A DNA stretch of 64,000 nt from Salinisphaera dokdonensis (GTDB lineage Bacteria > Pseudomonadota > Gammaproteobacteria > Nevskiales > Salinisphaeraceae): positions 434,001-498,000 of the forward strand of contig NZ_APND01000003.1 in NCBI RefSeq assembly GCF_040361215.1, read 5' to 3'. Shown piece after piece: positions 37,721 to 45,975 of this stretch (positions within the stretch are counted from its first letter, which is position 1; every line of letters starts with the position of its first letter). The position numbers were made by a program, and so were the translations under genes. The notes beneath the pieces were generated by a model. It saw nothing but the letters and a program-made list of their open reading frames with translations, searched no databases and was not told the origin of the DNA.

Positions 37721-39580
37721 CTAGGATTCGAGCAGGTAGGTATAGCCGGAAAGACCGGCTTCGAGCAGGGTTTCGGTTTCGCGCTTCATGCGTGCATCCA
37801 GATTCGATGCCGCGAGCTTGCGACGATAGGCCGCGCGCAGATCGTCCGGCTCGAAATGGACATAGCGCAGCAGCTCGTCGGCGCGGTCGCCCTGCTCCGC
37901 GTCGGCCAGACGCCAGCCTGTACCGTCACTGTCGATCTCGACATTGACCACGTCGGTATCGCCGAACAGGTTGTGCATGTCGCCCAGATTCTCCTGGTAG
38001 GCGCCCACCATGAAGATACCCAGCCGATAGGCCTCGCCGTCGCGCAGCGCGTGCAGCGGCAGCGTGCTGTCGACGCCGTTCTCGTCGACATAGCGATCCA
38101 TGCGCCCGTCGGAGTCGCAGGTCAGGTCGCACAGGCGGGCGCGCTCCTCGGGCCGTTCGTCGAGACGGGCCAGCGGCATGACCGGAAAGATCTGATCGAG
38201 CGCCCAGACGTCGGGCACCGACTGGAAGACCGAGAAATTCACGAAATATTTCGAGGCGAGCTTTTCCTGGGCGGTAACAATCGCCGCGCGTTCGTCGTCG
38301 TTGTCGGGCGCGTGGGCAGCCAGTGCGCGATAGATGGCCGCCACCTCGGCCTCGGCCGCGGCGCGTTCCTCGAGACCGATATCGCCGGCCAGAAACCGCG
38401 CCTGCACGTCGGCCATATGCCGCTCGGCGCGATCCAGCGTCGCACTCGGCGATACGGCGCCGTCCAGCGTCGCCATGCTCTGATCGCGGGCCGTCTCGCT
38501 GTCGATCACCTGGGTCAGCAACACCGCGTGATGCGCGGTCAGCGCGCGCCCGGATTCGCTGATCACGTCGGGCATCGGCAGCTCGAAGCTACGGCAGACC
38601 CGCGCCAGCGCGCCGATCACTACATCCGCATAGTCGGGCACGCCATAGTTCATGGAACAGAACGAACGCGCGCCGCGGCCTTCGTAGTCCACGGCGAGCC
38701 CGCCACCGACATCGACCACGTTCACCGGCGCGCCGAGCGCGCGCAGGCCACGATAGAGATGGGCGGTCTCGTCCATGGCACGGGCAAGTGCGGCATGGTC
38801 CGCGACCTGCGAACCGACGTGCACATGCAGCATCTGCACGCAGTCGGCATAGCCGAGACGCTCCAGGCGGGCCAGCGCATCGACCACCTGCGACGCGGTG
38901 AGGCCGAACTTGGATTTCTCGCCGCCGGTATTCTGCCAGTGGCCGGCCGCGACACTCGCCAGCCGAATACGCAGACCGATGCTGGGACGCAGGCCCAGAT
39001 CGTCGGCGATCTCGGCGATTGGCTCCAGCTCGGAGGGCTTTTCGACCACGATATGCACGCGATGGCCCAGCTGCTGCCCGATCATCGCCAGCCGCAGGAA
39101 AGCCCGGTCCTTGTAGCCGTTGCACACGATCACGCTACCCGGCGCGGCCAGTGCGAGCACGGCCATCAGCTCCGGCTTGCTGCCGGCTTCCAGTCCGGCA
39201 CGCTCGCCACCGGCGGCGACGAGTTGCTCGACCACGGCCCGCTGCTGATTCACCTTGACCGGATAGACGACGGTATAGCGGCCTGAATAATCGTGGCGCT
39301 CGCGCGCGGCCTCGAAGGCGTCGCACAGCCGGTTGATACGATCACCGAGGATATCCGTGAAGCGCGCCAGTACCGGCAGACGCAGGCCGGCGCGCTGGAT
39401 CTCGTCGGTAAGCGCGTCGAGATCGATCGCCGGGCCATTCGCCCTCGGCGTCACCGTCACCGCGCCGCGCTCGTTGATATCGAAATAGCCTTCGCCCCAG
39501 GTGGCCACGCGATAGAGCGCGCGGGCATCGTCGATCTGCCAGGTCGGCGCGGTGGCGGTCTGTTCGTTGTGTTGCGACAT
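37721..39580 (-). CDS. speA: Biosynthetic arginine decarboxylase
   Basis: 619 residues, near the usual length of about 630 for SpeA. It is a PLP-dependent fold III decarboxylase converting arginine to agmatine. The PLP lysine lies in YTVVYPVKVNQQRAVVEQL; other marks are KSKFGLT-like GGEKSKFGLTASQVVD, MLHVHVGSQV, VDVGGGLAVDYEG and GAYQENLGDMHNLFGDTDVVNV. It is divergent from speE across an 85-bp gap with direct repeats, so agmatine/putrescine and spermidine synthesis may be controlled together. The steps from agmatine to putrescine are not encoded in this window. Confidence 0.97.
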   Translation of the reverse strand: MSQHNEQTATAPTWQIDDARALYRVATWGEGYFDINERGAVTVTPRANGPAIDLDALTDEIQRAGLRLPVLARFTDILGDRINRLCDAFEAARERHDYSGRYTVVYPVKVNQQRAVVEQLVAAGGERAGLEAGSKPELMAVLALAAPGSVIVCNGYKDRAFLRLAMIGQQLGHRVHIVVEKPSELEPIAEIADDLGLRPSIGLRIRLASVAAGHWQNTGGEKSKFGLTASQVVDALARLERLGYADCVQMLHVHVGSQVADHAALARAMDETAHLYRGLRALGAPVNVVDVGGGLAVDYEGRGARSFCSMNYGVPDYADVVIGALARVCRSFELPMPDVISESGRALTAHHAVLLTQVIDSETARDQSMATLDGAVSPSATLDRAERHMADVQARFLAGDIGLEERAAAEAEVAAIYRALAAHAPDNDDERAAIVTAQEKLASKYFVNFSVFQSVPDVWALDQIFPVMPLARLDERPEERARLCDLTCDSDGRMDRYVDENGVDSTLPLHALRDGEAYRLGIFMVGAYQENLGDMHNLFGDTDVVNVEIDSDGTGWRLADAEQGDRADELLRYVHFEPDDLRAAYRRKLAASNLDARMKRETETLLEAGLSGYTYLLES

Positions 39581-39587
39581 GGATATT

Positions 39588-39620
39588 TATACTGCGTGGC
39601 TGGGCTATATACTGCGTGGC
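39588..39620. promoter_or_regulatory. 13-bp direct repeat between speA and speE
   Basis: TATACTGCGTGGC occurs at 39588-39600 and again at 39608-39620, a spacing of 20 bp (about two helical turns). It lies 8-40 bp before the speA start (39580, minus) and 46-78 bp before the speE start (39666, plus). Each copy begins with TATACT, which also resembles a -10 box for speE. It could be a regulator site or duplicated promoter. Confidence 0.5.
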
Positions 39621-39665
39621 CGGTTTGGCTCGACGGCTGCGCTCAAGCGCGCACAAGGGAAACGC

Positions 39666-40511
39666 ATGGTACTCGACGGCAATTGGTATACCGAAGCAAG
39701 CGACACGCTGGGGCTCGGTTTCTCGCTGCGGATCAAGGACAAGCTGCATGAGGAAACCTCGCCGTACCAGACGATCGCGGTCTACGAGACCGAGACCTTC
39801 GGCCGGCTGCTGACCATCGACGGGCTGGTGATGCTCACCGACCGCGACAACTTCGTCTACCACGAGATGATGACCCACCCGGCGCTGTTCGCACACGGCT
39901 CGGCCAAGAATGTGGTGATCATCGGCGGCGGCGACTGCGGTACCTTGCGCGAAGTGCTCAAGCACGACAGCGTCGAGCAGGCCACGCAGATCGAGATCGA
40001 CGAACGCGTGACCCGTCTGGCCGAGGAGTACTTCCCGGCGCTGTGCGATTCGAACGACGACCCGCGCGCGACCCTGGCCTTCGAGGACGGTGTCGCGTGG
40101 ATGAAGAACGCGCCGGACGGCAGCGTGGACCTGATCATCATCGACAGCACCGATCCGATCGGCCCGGCCGAAGGCCTGTTCAACGAGGCGTTCTATAAAC
40201 AGTGCCATCGCGTGCTCGGCAACGGCGGCATGCTGGTACAGCAGAGCGAGTCCCCGCTGGTGCACAGCGAGCTGATCGGCGAGATGCACGACGGGCTGCG
40301 CAATAGCGGCTTTGCCGACACCCAGCTGTTGAGTTTCCCGCAGCCCAGCTATCCGACCGGCTGGTGGTCGGCCACGCTGGCGGCGCGCGATACGCGCACG
40401 CTGTATGCGCCGCAGGGCGAGCTCGGTTTCGAAACCTTCTACTACACCCCGGCCATGCACAACGCGGCGTTCGCCCAGCCGGCATTCATGGCCCGAATTC
40501 TCGGCGGCTGA
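39666..40511 (+). CDS. speE: Spermidine synthase (polyamine aminopropyltransferase)
   Basis: 281 residues from the ATG at 39666, preceded by AAGGGAA; a longer in-frame reading starting at 39552 would overlap speA. The enzyme transfers aminopropyl from decarboxylated SAM to putrescine. Conserved motifs are GRLLTIDGLVMLTDRDNFVYHEMM, VVIIGGGDCGTLREVLKH (SAM-binding), IIIDSTDPIGPAEGLF and QSESPLVHSEL. Divergent partner of speA. SAM decarboxylase is not in this window. Confidence 0.96.
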   Translation: MVLDGNWYTEASDTLGLGFSLRIKDKLHEETSPYQTIAVYETETFGRLLTIDGLVMLTDRDNFVYHEMMTHPALFAHGSAKNVVIIGGGDCGTLREVLKHDSVEQATQIEIDERVTRLAEEYFPALCDSNDDPRATLAFEDGVAWMKNAPDGSVDLIIIDSTDPIGPAEGLFNEAFYKQCHRVLGNGGMLVQQSESPLVHSELIGEMHDGLRNSGFADTQLLSFPQPSYPTGWWSATLAARDTRTLYAPQGELGFETFYYTPAMHNAAFAQPAFMARILGG

Positions 40512-40527
40512 AGCCGGCAAGAAAATA

Positions 40528-40573
40528 GCGCGGCGCCGGCAGCACGCGCCGCGCGAGGCCGTCTGAAACGGCC
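40528..40573 (+). other. Two consecutive stem-loops after speE
   Basis: GCGCGGCGC/GCGCCGCGC (40528-40536 and 40546-40554, 9-nt loop) is followed by GGCCGT/ACGGCC (40557-40562 and 40568-40573, 5-nt loop). They sit between convergent speE and the unrecognised protein gene ending at 40594. No clear T-tract follows, though they probably help end transcription. Confidence 0.5.
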
Positions 40574-40593
40574 AACAGGCTTTAGAGGTCGAC

Positions 40594-41634
40594 CTACTTG
40601 GAGGATTCGCCCAGCGCCGTCTCGAACGCCTTGGACGAGTAGAAAGCCCCCAAGCGCCGCCGTACGAGGTCTTCAAGCAGACCGCTTTCCGACAGTCCCT
40701 CGATGACGACCGGTGCGAGCGTTTCGGCTTCCTGGTGCAACAGGTCGAGATCCACGCCGACATCACCCAGCACGTCGGTGAGCGAACGCGAACCGTTGCG
40801 CTCGAAGTAGGACACCACGGCGGCATCGACCAGATCGCCGATGTACTGGGTCTCGCGCAGCTCCTGCCAGATGCGCAGGCCGTAATCGACCAGTTTCTGG
40901 AGCTCGTCGGCATCGACCACATCGTCGATCGAGAGCTTCTTGTCGTGTACCTCCGCCCAGATCTCGGCGGCGATCGCACGAATGCGCTCCTCGTCGAGCG
41001 ATTCGATCAACATCTCCTGACTGCGCGCGAGTGTCTTCGCCGTGTTGTTCTCGATATAGGCACGCACGCGCTTCTCGACCTGGGCCTCGAGGCCCGGCAT
41101 GCGCTTACCGATCGCGCTGCTCGAGCCCTTGATCAGCGACGACACGCCCGGAATCGACTTGATCGCGCCGGTATCGGAGAAGATGTAGTCCTTGATGCCC
41201 TGGTAGAGCACGTCCGAGGCGAGCGCGGTATAGACCGGGCTGTCCAGCAGCCGCTCGATCAGGCGCGCACGCAGTTCCTCGAGCTCCACGAACAGGCTCA
41301 CACCCTCCTCGAACAGGCTTTCGTCGATCACGTCCTGCACGCGGGTCTTCTTGTTCAGGTCAAGCCGAATGAGATCGTCGGCGATACCACCGATCACGCC
41401 GGCCAGATCGTCGGGCAGACGCATGTCCAGCGCCAGGCGCTCGGCAGCACCGCGCACCGTATCCACCGAGACCAGCGATTCGAGTGTCGTATCGCCCGCC
41501 CATTGCCAGATCGCATCGACTTCGGCCTTCAGCCGTTTGGCGGCGCCCTTGCCGCGCCACTGGTCGAGCTCGAACGCGACATGGGCCTCGAAAAGCGCCT
41601 GCGCGGACTTATTCATCGTCTTGGACTGTGTCAT
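40594..41634 (-). CDS. Conserved-looking hypothetical protein, mostly helical
   Basis: 346 residues from the ATG at 41634 (MTQSKTMNKSAQALFEAHVAFELDQWRGKG); an ATG at 41616 is also possible and an upstream TTG less so. I do not recognise a catalytic motif. The sequence is acidic and predicted mostly alpha-helical, with alternating charged and Leu/Ile residues. There is a short Gly/Ser stretch (SIPGVSSLIKGSSSAIGKRMPG, near 185-205) and repeated helix patterns such as DVIDESLFEEGVSLFVELEELRARLIERLLDSP. No signal peptide or membrane helix is evident. It is read alone and lies convergent to speE, divergent from csbD. Confidence 0.7.
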   Translation of the reverse strand: MTQSKTMNKSAQALFEAHVAFELDQWRGKGAAKRLKAEVDAIWQWAGDTTLESLVSVDTVRGAAERLALDMRLPDDLAGVIGGIADDLIRLDLNKKTRVQDVIDESLFEEGVSLFVELEELRARLIERLLDSPVYTALASDVLYQGIKDYIFSDTGAIKSIPGVSSLIKGSSSAIGKRMPGLEAQVEKRVRAYIENNTAKTLARSQEMLIESLDEERIRAIAAEIWAEVHDKKLSIDDVVDADELQKLVDYGLRIWQELRETQYIGDLVDAAVVSYFERNGSRSLTDVLGDVGVDLDLLHQEAETLAPVVIEGLSESGLLEDLVRRRLGAFYSSKAFETALGESSK

Positions 41635-41786
41635 GCACGAGTGTGAAGGTTGAGCCAAACCGCGAGCTTACGCGTTAAAACCAGCCCCCGCGAGAGAGTG
41701 CTTAGGTATTAGCCCGTATTGAGCACAACGCACCTCGTGCTTAAGTTCTCGACTCAGCACAATCATTGATTACACAGGATCAAGCC

Positions 41787-41984
41787 ATGAATGAAGATCA
41801 GTTCGAAGGCAAATGGGATCGCATGAAAGGCAAGGTGCGAGAGCACTGGGGCCGGCTGACGGACGACGATGTTGAAGAGGTCCAAGGCAAACGCCAGAAC
41901 ATGCTGGCGAAGATCCAGGAAAAGTACGGCGATACTAAGGAAGCCGCCGAAGACAAACTCAAGGATTTCGAACGCAAGTTCTGA
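41787..41984 (+). CDS. CsbD family stress protein
   Basis: 65 residues from the ATG at 41787, too short to be noticed easily. The family pattern is complete: MNEDQFEGKWDRMKGKVREHWGRLTDDD, then VQGKRQNMLAKIQEKYGDTKEAAEDKLKDFE. CsbD-like proteins are abundant in general stress responses of many bacteria; their molecular role is unknown. It precedes ectD by 76 bp in the same direction; a GC-rich hairpin CCCGGC/GCCGGG (41996-42001 and 42014-42019) lies between. Confidence 0.9.
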   Translation: MNEDQFEGKWDRMKGKVREHWGRLTDDDVEEVQGKRQNMLAKIQEKYGDTKEAAEDKLKDFERKF

Positions 41985-42060
41985 AGCGTGGTCTGCCCGG
42001 CGCCCGGTGGGGTGCCGGGTCGACCTGAACTGGAAGAGAAAAGTAGATCGAGGAAATCTT

Positions 42061-42996
42061 ATGCGACACGACGATTATGTGACGCGTACGAGCCAGCCCG
42101 CCGAACGCAGCATGCGCCGGGATCCGGTGGTCCATGCCGCGCCGGAGAGCCGCTGGAATGGACCGCTGGGCGAAGTTGCCCTGTCCAACTTCGAGCGTGA
42201 TGGTTATCTCTCGTTCGAGGGTTTCTTTTCGCAGGAACGCATGGCGCCGTTCTTCGAAGAGCTCGAAGACATGAGCCATGACGAGGAACTGCTCAAGCAG
42301 GACGGCGTGATCCGCGATCCGAAATCGGGCGCGATCCGCTCGGTGTTCGACATGCATCGCATCTCGACCCGCTTTGCCGAGCTCACGCGCGACCCGCGTA
42401 TTCTCGGCATGGTGCGCCAGCTGCTGGGTGGCGACGTGTATATCCACCAGTCGCGCATCAACGACAAGTACGGCTTCCAGGGTGCCGGCTTCGACTGGCA
42501 TTCGGATTTCGAGACCTGGCACGCCGAGGACGGCATGCCGCGGATGCGGGCGATCAGCGCGTCGATCATGCTCACCGACAACAACGAGTTCAACGGCCCG
42601 TTGATGTTGATTCCTGGCTCGCATCACCAGTTCGTGCCCTGCCAAGGCGCCACGCCGGACGATAACTGGAAGAGCTCGCTGAAGGCTCAGGAAGCGGGCG
42701 TGCCGAGCCAGAAAAATCTCCAGGAACTCGTGAATCGCGGCGGCATCGCTGCGCCCAAGGGTCCGGCCGGTTCGCTGCTGCTGTTCGAATGCAACACGTT
42801 GCACGCATCGAACTCGAACATGTCCCCGTGGCCGCGCTCGAACCTGTTCTTCGTCTACAACAGCGTGGATAACGCGCTTGGACAGCCCTACGCAGCCGAC
42901 AAGCCGCGGCCGTCGTTCCTGGCCAACCGGGACACGCCGCAAGCGCTGGAAATGCACGACCCGTACAGCGATTTCCGCTACGCCAAGTCGGCGTAA
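42061..42996 (+). CDS. ectD: Ectoine hydroxylase
   Basis: 311 residues from the ATG at 42061 with AGGA 6 bp upstream; longer frames through csbD are spurious. It is a 2-oxoglutarate/Fe(II) dioxygenase turning ectoine into 5-hydroxyectoine. The family signature FDWHSDFETWHAEDGMP (residues 145-160) is present. The iron ligands are His147, Asp149 and His248 (in NTLHASNSN), closely matching positions known for characterised EctD. No ectABC genes are in this window, so ectoine must be made elsewhere or imported. Strong evidence for a salt- or heat-stress lifestyle. Confidence 0.95.
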   Translation: MRHDDYVTRTSQPAERSMRRDPVVHAAPESRWNGPLGEVALSNFERDGYLSFEGFFSQERMAPFFEELEDMSHDEELLKQDGVIRDPKSGAIRSVFDMHRISTRFAELTRDPRILGMVRQLLGGDVYIHQSRINDKYGFQGAGFDWHSDFETWHAEDGMPRMRAISASIMLTDNNEFNGPLMLIPGSHHQFVPCQGATPDDNWKSSLKAQEAGVPSQKNLQELVNRGGIAAPKGPAGSLLLFECNTLHASNSNMSPWPRSNLFFVYNSVDNALGQPYAADKPRPSFLANRDTPQALEMHDPYSDFRYAKSA

Positions 42997-43012
42997 ATCG
43001 CGTTCAACAGCC

Positions 43013-43032
43013 CGCGGCCCTTTCGGGCCGCG
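43013..43032. other. GC-rich hairpin after ectD
   Basis: An 8-bp perfect stem CGCGGCCC/GGGCCGCG (43013-43020 and 43025-43032) with loop TTTC lies 17 bp after the ectD stop. There is no T-run, so it may stabilise the mRNA end or weakly terminate. Confidence 0.45.
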
Positions 43033-43079
43033 ACGGCTGTCATCCATAGTGATCGGGTCATCCCGAAAGGAAGAATGTC

Positions 43080-43514
43080 ATGAGTAATCAATGGATCGTA
43101 GTGAGCGACGCCGCGCGGGCGCGGCTGTTTTTCCGTGACGCCGAGCACAAGCTCACGCTCATCGATACGCTCAAGCACAGCGAAAGCGAAGCCCACGAAG
43201 GCGACCTGCGCACCGGTGGCAAGGGCGCTGTCCATGACAGCGGCGGCTCGGGCCAGCACCAGGCGGACCCGCAGACCACGACGAGTGAGAAACACGCGGA
43301 TATCTTCGCCAAGCAGGTCACCGAACGGCTCAAGAGCGAGCTCAACAACGATGCGTTCACGGAACTCGTCGTCGTTGCCGACCCGTCCTTTCTCGGCCGC
43401 CTGCGCGATCACATGGACAACCCGCTGCAGGACACGGTGCGCAAGACCATCGACAAGAACTGGGCGCAGCACGACGAGCGTCAGATCGAGAAGCAGCTCG
43501 ACAACCAGCTCTGA
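43080..43514 (+). CDS. Host attachment family protein (baeRF-like)
   Basis: 144 residues after AAAGGAAGA. The opening WIVVSDAARARLFFRD, the His/Gly-rich centre (DSGGSGQHQADPQTTTSEKHADIFAKQVTERLKSEL) and the end ELVVVADPSFLGRLRDHM match the 'host attachment protein' family, which belongs to the bacterial relatives of archaeal peptide release factor domain (baeRF). The name comes from an old plant-attachment phenotype; in this setting a translation- or stress-related role is more likely, but unproven. Confidence 0.85.
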   Translation: MSNQWIVVSDAARARLFFRDAEHKLTLIDTLKHSESEAHEGDLRTGGKGAVHDSGGSGQHQADPQTTTSEKHADIFAKQVTERLKSELNNDAFTELVVVADPSFLGRLRDHMDNPLQDTVRKTIDKNWAQHDERQIEKQLDNQL

Positions 43515-43670
43515 TCGCTAGGCCTATTAGCCGCGCTCGAGTCATGATCATCGGGCAGACTGCAGGCGTGCCGGCTGAGGGTTCCTACGGATAGGCAGCG
43601 CGAAGCACCTGCCCTAGCCTCAGAGGATCACGGTCGCGCACCGAAGCAAACCGAAAATCAGGAGTGAGTC

Positions 43671-43847
43671 ATGCTGGGTTGGGCTATTACGTTCTTCATC
43701 GTCGCGATTGTCGCGGCGCTTTTCGGCTTTGGTGGCATCGCATCCGGTGCCGCAGGCATCGCGAAGATCCTGTTCTTCATCTTCCTGGTGCTGTTCGTGA
43801 TCGCGCTGGTCTCGAATGCAGTACGCGGAAGAGGCCCGAAGCTTTAG
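43671..43847 (+). CDS. DUF1328 small membrane protein
   Basis: 58 residues from ATG 43671 (AGGAG 10 bp upstream) to TAG 43845-43847. The sequence begins MLGWAITFFIVAIVAALFGFGG and has a second hydrophobic helix KILFFIFLVLFVIALVS, ending NAVRGRGPKL. This is the typical DUF1328/YtjA pattern of two-helix inner membrane proteins often induced by stress. Function unknown. Confidence 0.92.
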   Translation: MLGWAITFFIVAIVAALFGFGGIASGAAGIAKILFFIFLVLFVIALVSNAVRGRGPKL

Positions 43848-43929
43848 CACGAGTTGTCTACAACTCAATGCGTGTCTGTGGCGTCGTCGGTTTCCCCCTT
43901 TTCCGGCGGCGCCCTTTTTCAATCGGTCT

Positions 43930-44598
43930 TTAGAACTCCGGCACTTCGATGAGATTTCCGGCCGAAAGCCATATTCTCACAAGATGAGGCAGCGATTCGG
44001 CATTGAGTTTCTGCATGAGATGCACCCGGTGAGTCTCGACCGTACGCGCACTTATCCCCAACTGACCGGCGACCTGCTTGTTCGCCAGACCGTCGACGAT
44101 CATGCTTAGAACCTGCTTTTCGCGGGGGGTGAGCAACTCGATCAGGGCTGCATGTTGTCGAGCCTCGCGCTTGGCCGTGTCATCGTTGTCGCTCGCCTTG
44201 GACAGGCGGTCGATCTTTTCGAGCATGCCTTCAGGAGAGAACGGCTTTTCTACAAAATCGACAGCCCCCAACCGCATGGCGGTTACGGCATGTTCGATAT
44301 CGCCGTAGGCGCTCATCATGATCACGCTCACCGCCGCGTTATTGGCGATCAATTCCTTCTGCAGCGTGATACCGTCAGTACCTTTCAAGCGCAGATCAAT
44401 CAACGCCAGACCCCGGCGCGGCGCTCGTACCTGAAGAAATGCCTCGGCACTGGAATAGCAGTCGACCTGATAGCCGGCATCGGACAGCAGGCCTTTCAGC
44501 GATTCGCGGATCGCCGGATCATCATCAACTACGTGAACAACAAAAGGCACCTGACTCAAATTCCTCTCGACAGGACACAAACAGGGATCAGCGCCCAT
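43930..44598 (-). CDS. FixJ/LuxR-type response regulator
   Basis: Up to 222 residues. The receiver has HVVDDDPAIRESL, the phospho-Asp in LALIDLRLKGTDG and DFVEKPFSPEGML. The LuxR-type helix-turn-helix is LLTPREKQVLSMIVDGLANKQVAGQLGISARTVETHRVHLMQKL. The start is uncertain: the ATG at 44598 gives 17 residues before the domain, but GAGAGGAA lies just before an inner TTG (LSQVPFVVHVVDDD), which would be a better ribosome binding context. Divergent from a PAS kinase gene, its likely partner. FixJ-like pairs commonly respond to oxygen, redox or a small molecule. Confidence 0.9.
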   Translation of the reverse strand: MGADPCLCPVERNLSQVPFVVHVVDDDPAIRESLKGLLSDAGYQVDCYSSAEAFLQVRAPRRGLALIDLRLKGTDGITLQKELIANNAAVSVIMMSAYGDIEHAVTAMRLGAVDFVEKPFSPEGMLEKIDRLSKASDNDDTAKREARQHAALIELLTPREKQVLSMIVDGLANKQVAGQLGISARTVETHRVHLMQKLNAESLPHLVRIWLSAGNLIEVPEF

Positions 44599-44688
44599 CT
44601 TTTTAGTTTATTCAAGTCTGTTTGACAAGGCGTAGTCGCCGATAATGATCGACAGTTTGGGTAATCAAGCCAACTCAGGACACCGCAG

Positions 44689-45930
44689 ATGATCGATCCA
44701 GAATCCGACAATCCCGACAATACGCGGCCTGACACTCTCGAAGCCGCGCAAGCGCGCATCGACAAACTTGAGCAACGCCTTGCGGCAGAAAGCGAACTGC
44801 GCGAACGCGCCCAGAACAACGAGCGCTGTTTCCGCGAACTGGCCGAACATATCCGCGAAGTGTTCTGGATGACCAACCCCTTGGGCGACCAGTTGGTCTA
44901 TATCAGCCCTGCCTATGAGCAGATCTGGGGCCAGACCTGCCAGAGCCTTTACGAGGATCCGGGCAAGCGCCTGGCATGGGTCCACGACGCCGACCGCGAA
45001 GAAGTCCTCACGGCCTTCAAGCGCGACGCCGCCGACGGCAATTACGACAAGACATTCCGTATCGACCGGCCGGACGGGGAAACCCGCTGGATCCGCGATC
45101 GCGCTTTCCCTGTGTACGACGACGACGGCGAACTCTATCGACTGGCCGGCTTCGCGCTCGACATAACGGACCGAATCAACTTCAACGACCGGATCTCGCA
45201 GTTGCATACGAGTATCGACACGCGCGACCGGATCAGCGTGTTCGCCGCTCTGGGCACCGGCCTCGCTCACGATCTAAGCCAGCCTCTGACGGCGGCCCGC
45301 AACTTCATTGCTCGCGCGCGGATGGGTTTTACCGCCGAGGGTAGCGAGATTCGGGGCACGCTCGAACGCGCCGACCACGAAATTTCTCGCGCCGTGTCCG
45401 TCATTCACCATCTGCGCGACTTTGCCCGCCAGGGCAAACCGACCCGGAACAAACAGGCCGTGCAGCCGATCATCGACGATGTACATCAGCTGCTCGATCC
45501 GGCGCTGCGTGCGAACAATGTTCGTTACCACGGCCCGGCGCTCGACTCCATCGAGAGCCTGGAACTGCCAATCGACGAGATATTCGTCCAGCAGATTCTG
45601 CGCAACCTCGTCACCAACGCCGTCGACGCCTTCAGTGACGGCGAACAGAACAACGAACTGCGCGAAGTGCATGTGCGCGTGAACAGCGCCAACGACGACT
45701 ATGTCGATATCGAAGTCGTCGACAACGGCCCGGGCGTGGCTGACGATATCCAGGTCTTCGAGCCGTTCCTGACGACCAAGGACGACGGTGTCGGCCTTGG
45801 TCTAGCCGTTTGCCGCACACTGGCTCGCAGCCATGGCGGCGATCTCATCCTTTCTGACCGTGGTCGCGCCGCAAACAGCGGCGATTGCGACGCACGCACG
45901 ATCTTTTCGCTGCGTCTGCCCCGCAACTGA
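44689..45930 (+). CDS. PAS-domain sensor histidine kinase (FixL-like organisation)
   Basis: 413 residues, no membrane helix. A short N-terminal coiled coil (ARIDKLEQRLAAESELRERAQNNERCF) leads to a PAS/PAC domain (about 45-165; VFWMTNPLGDQLVYISPAYEQIWG, WIRDRAFPVYDDDGELYRLAGFALDITDR). HisKA has His194 in GLAHDLSQPLTAARNF. The HATPase domain ends with ILRNLVTNAVDAF, DNGPGV and GVGLGLAVCRTLARSHGGDL. It is a cytosolic sensor, partner of the divergent FixJ-like regulator. The PAS ligand cannot be named; I did not identify a heme-binding His. The stop lies inside a large stem-loop. Confidence 0.9.
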   Translation: MIDPESDNPDNTRPDTLEAAQARIDKLEQRLAAESELRERAQNNERCFRELAEHIREVFWMTNPLGDQLVYISPAYEQIWGQTCQSLYEDPGKRLAWVHDADREEVLTAFKRDAADGNYDKTFRIDRPDGETRWIRDRAFPVYDDDGELYRLAGFALDITDRINFNDRISQLHTSIDTRDRISVFAALGTGLAHDLSQPLTAARNFIARARMGFTAEGSEIRGTLERADHEISRAVSVIHHLRDFARQGKPTRNKQAVQPIIDDVHQLLDPALRANNVRYHGPALDSIESLELPIDEIFVQQILRNLVTNAVDAFSDGEQNNELREVHVRVNSANDDYVDIEVVDNGPGVADDIQVFEPFLTTKDDGVGLGLAVCRTLARSHGGDLILSDRGRAANSGDCDARTIFSLRLPRN

Positions 45931-45946
45931 GGTTGCGGGGCAGACG
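45913..45946. other. 15-bp perfect stem-loop with the kinase stop codon in its loop
   Basis: CGTCTGCCCCGCAAC (45913-45927) pairs perfectly with GTTGCGGGGCAGACG (45932-45946), and the loop TGAG contains the TGA stop of the PAS kinase. It stands between convergent genes (the next stop is at 45976). There is no T-run. It may terminate both transcripts or protect mRNA ends. Confidence 0.7.
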
Positions 45947-45975
45947 GGCCGCGCTCGGCGCCCGCTGAGCCGGTC

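Noticed and set aside
40558..40567. GCCGTCTGAA, identical to the Neisseria DNA uptake sequence, in a hairpin after speE.
   Set aside because: I noticed one copy only, and a single 10-mer match in a 64-kb window is easily chance. The genes here are not Neisseria-like. A genome-wide count would decide.
43080..43514. Idea that 'host attachment protein' marks a prophage or symbiosis island.
   Set aside because: No phage structural, integrase or attachment-site features are nearby, and the family is a widespread baeRF relative.
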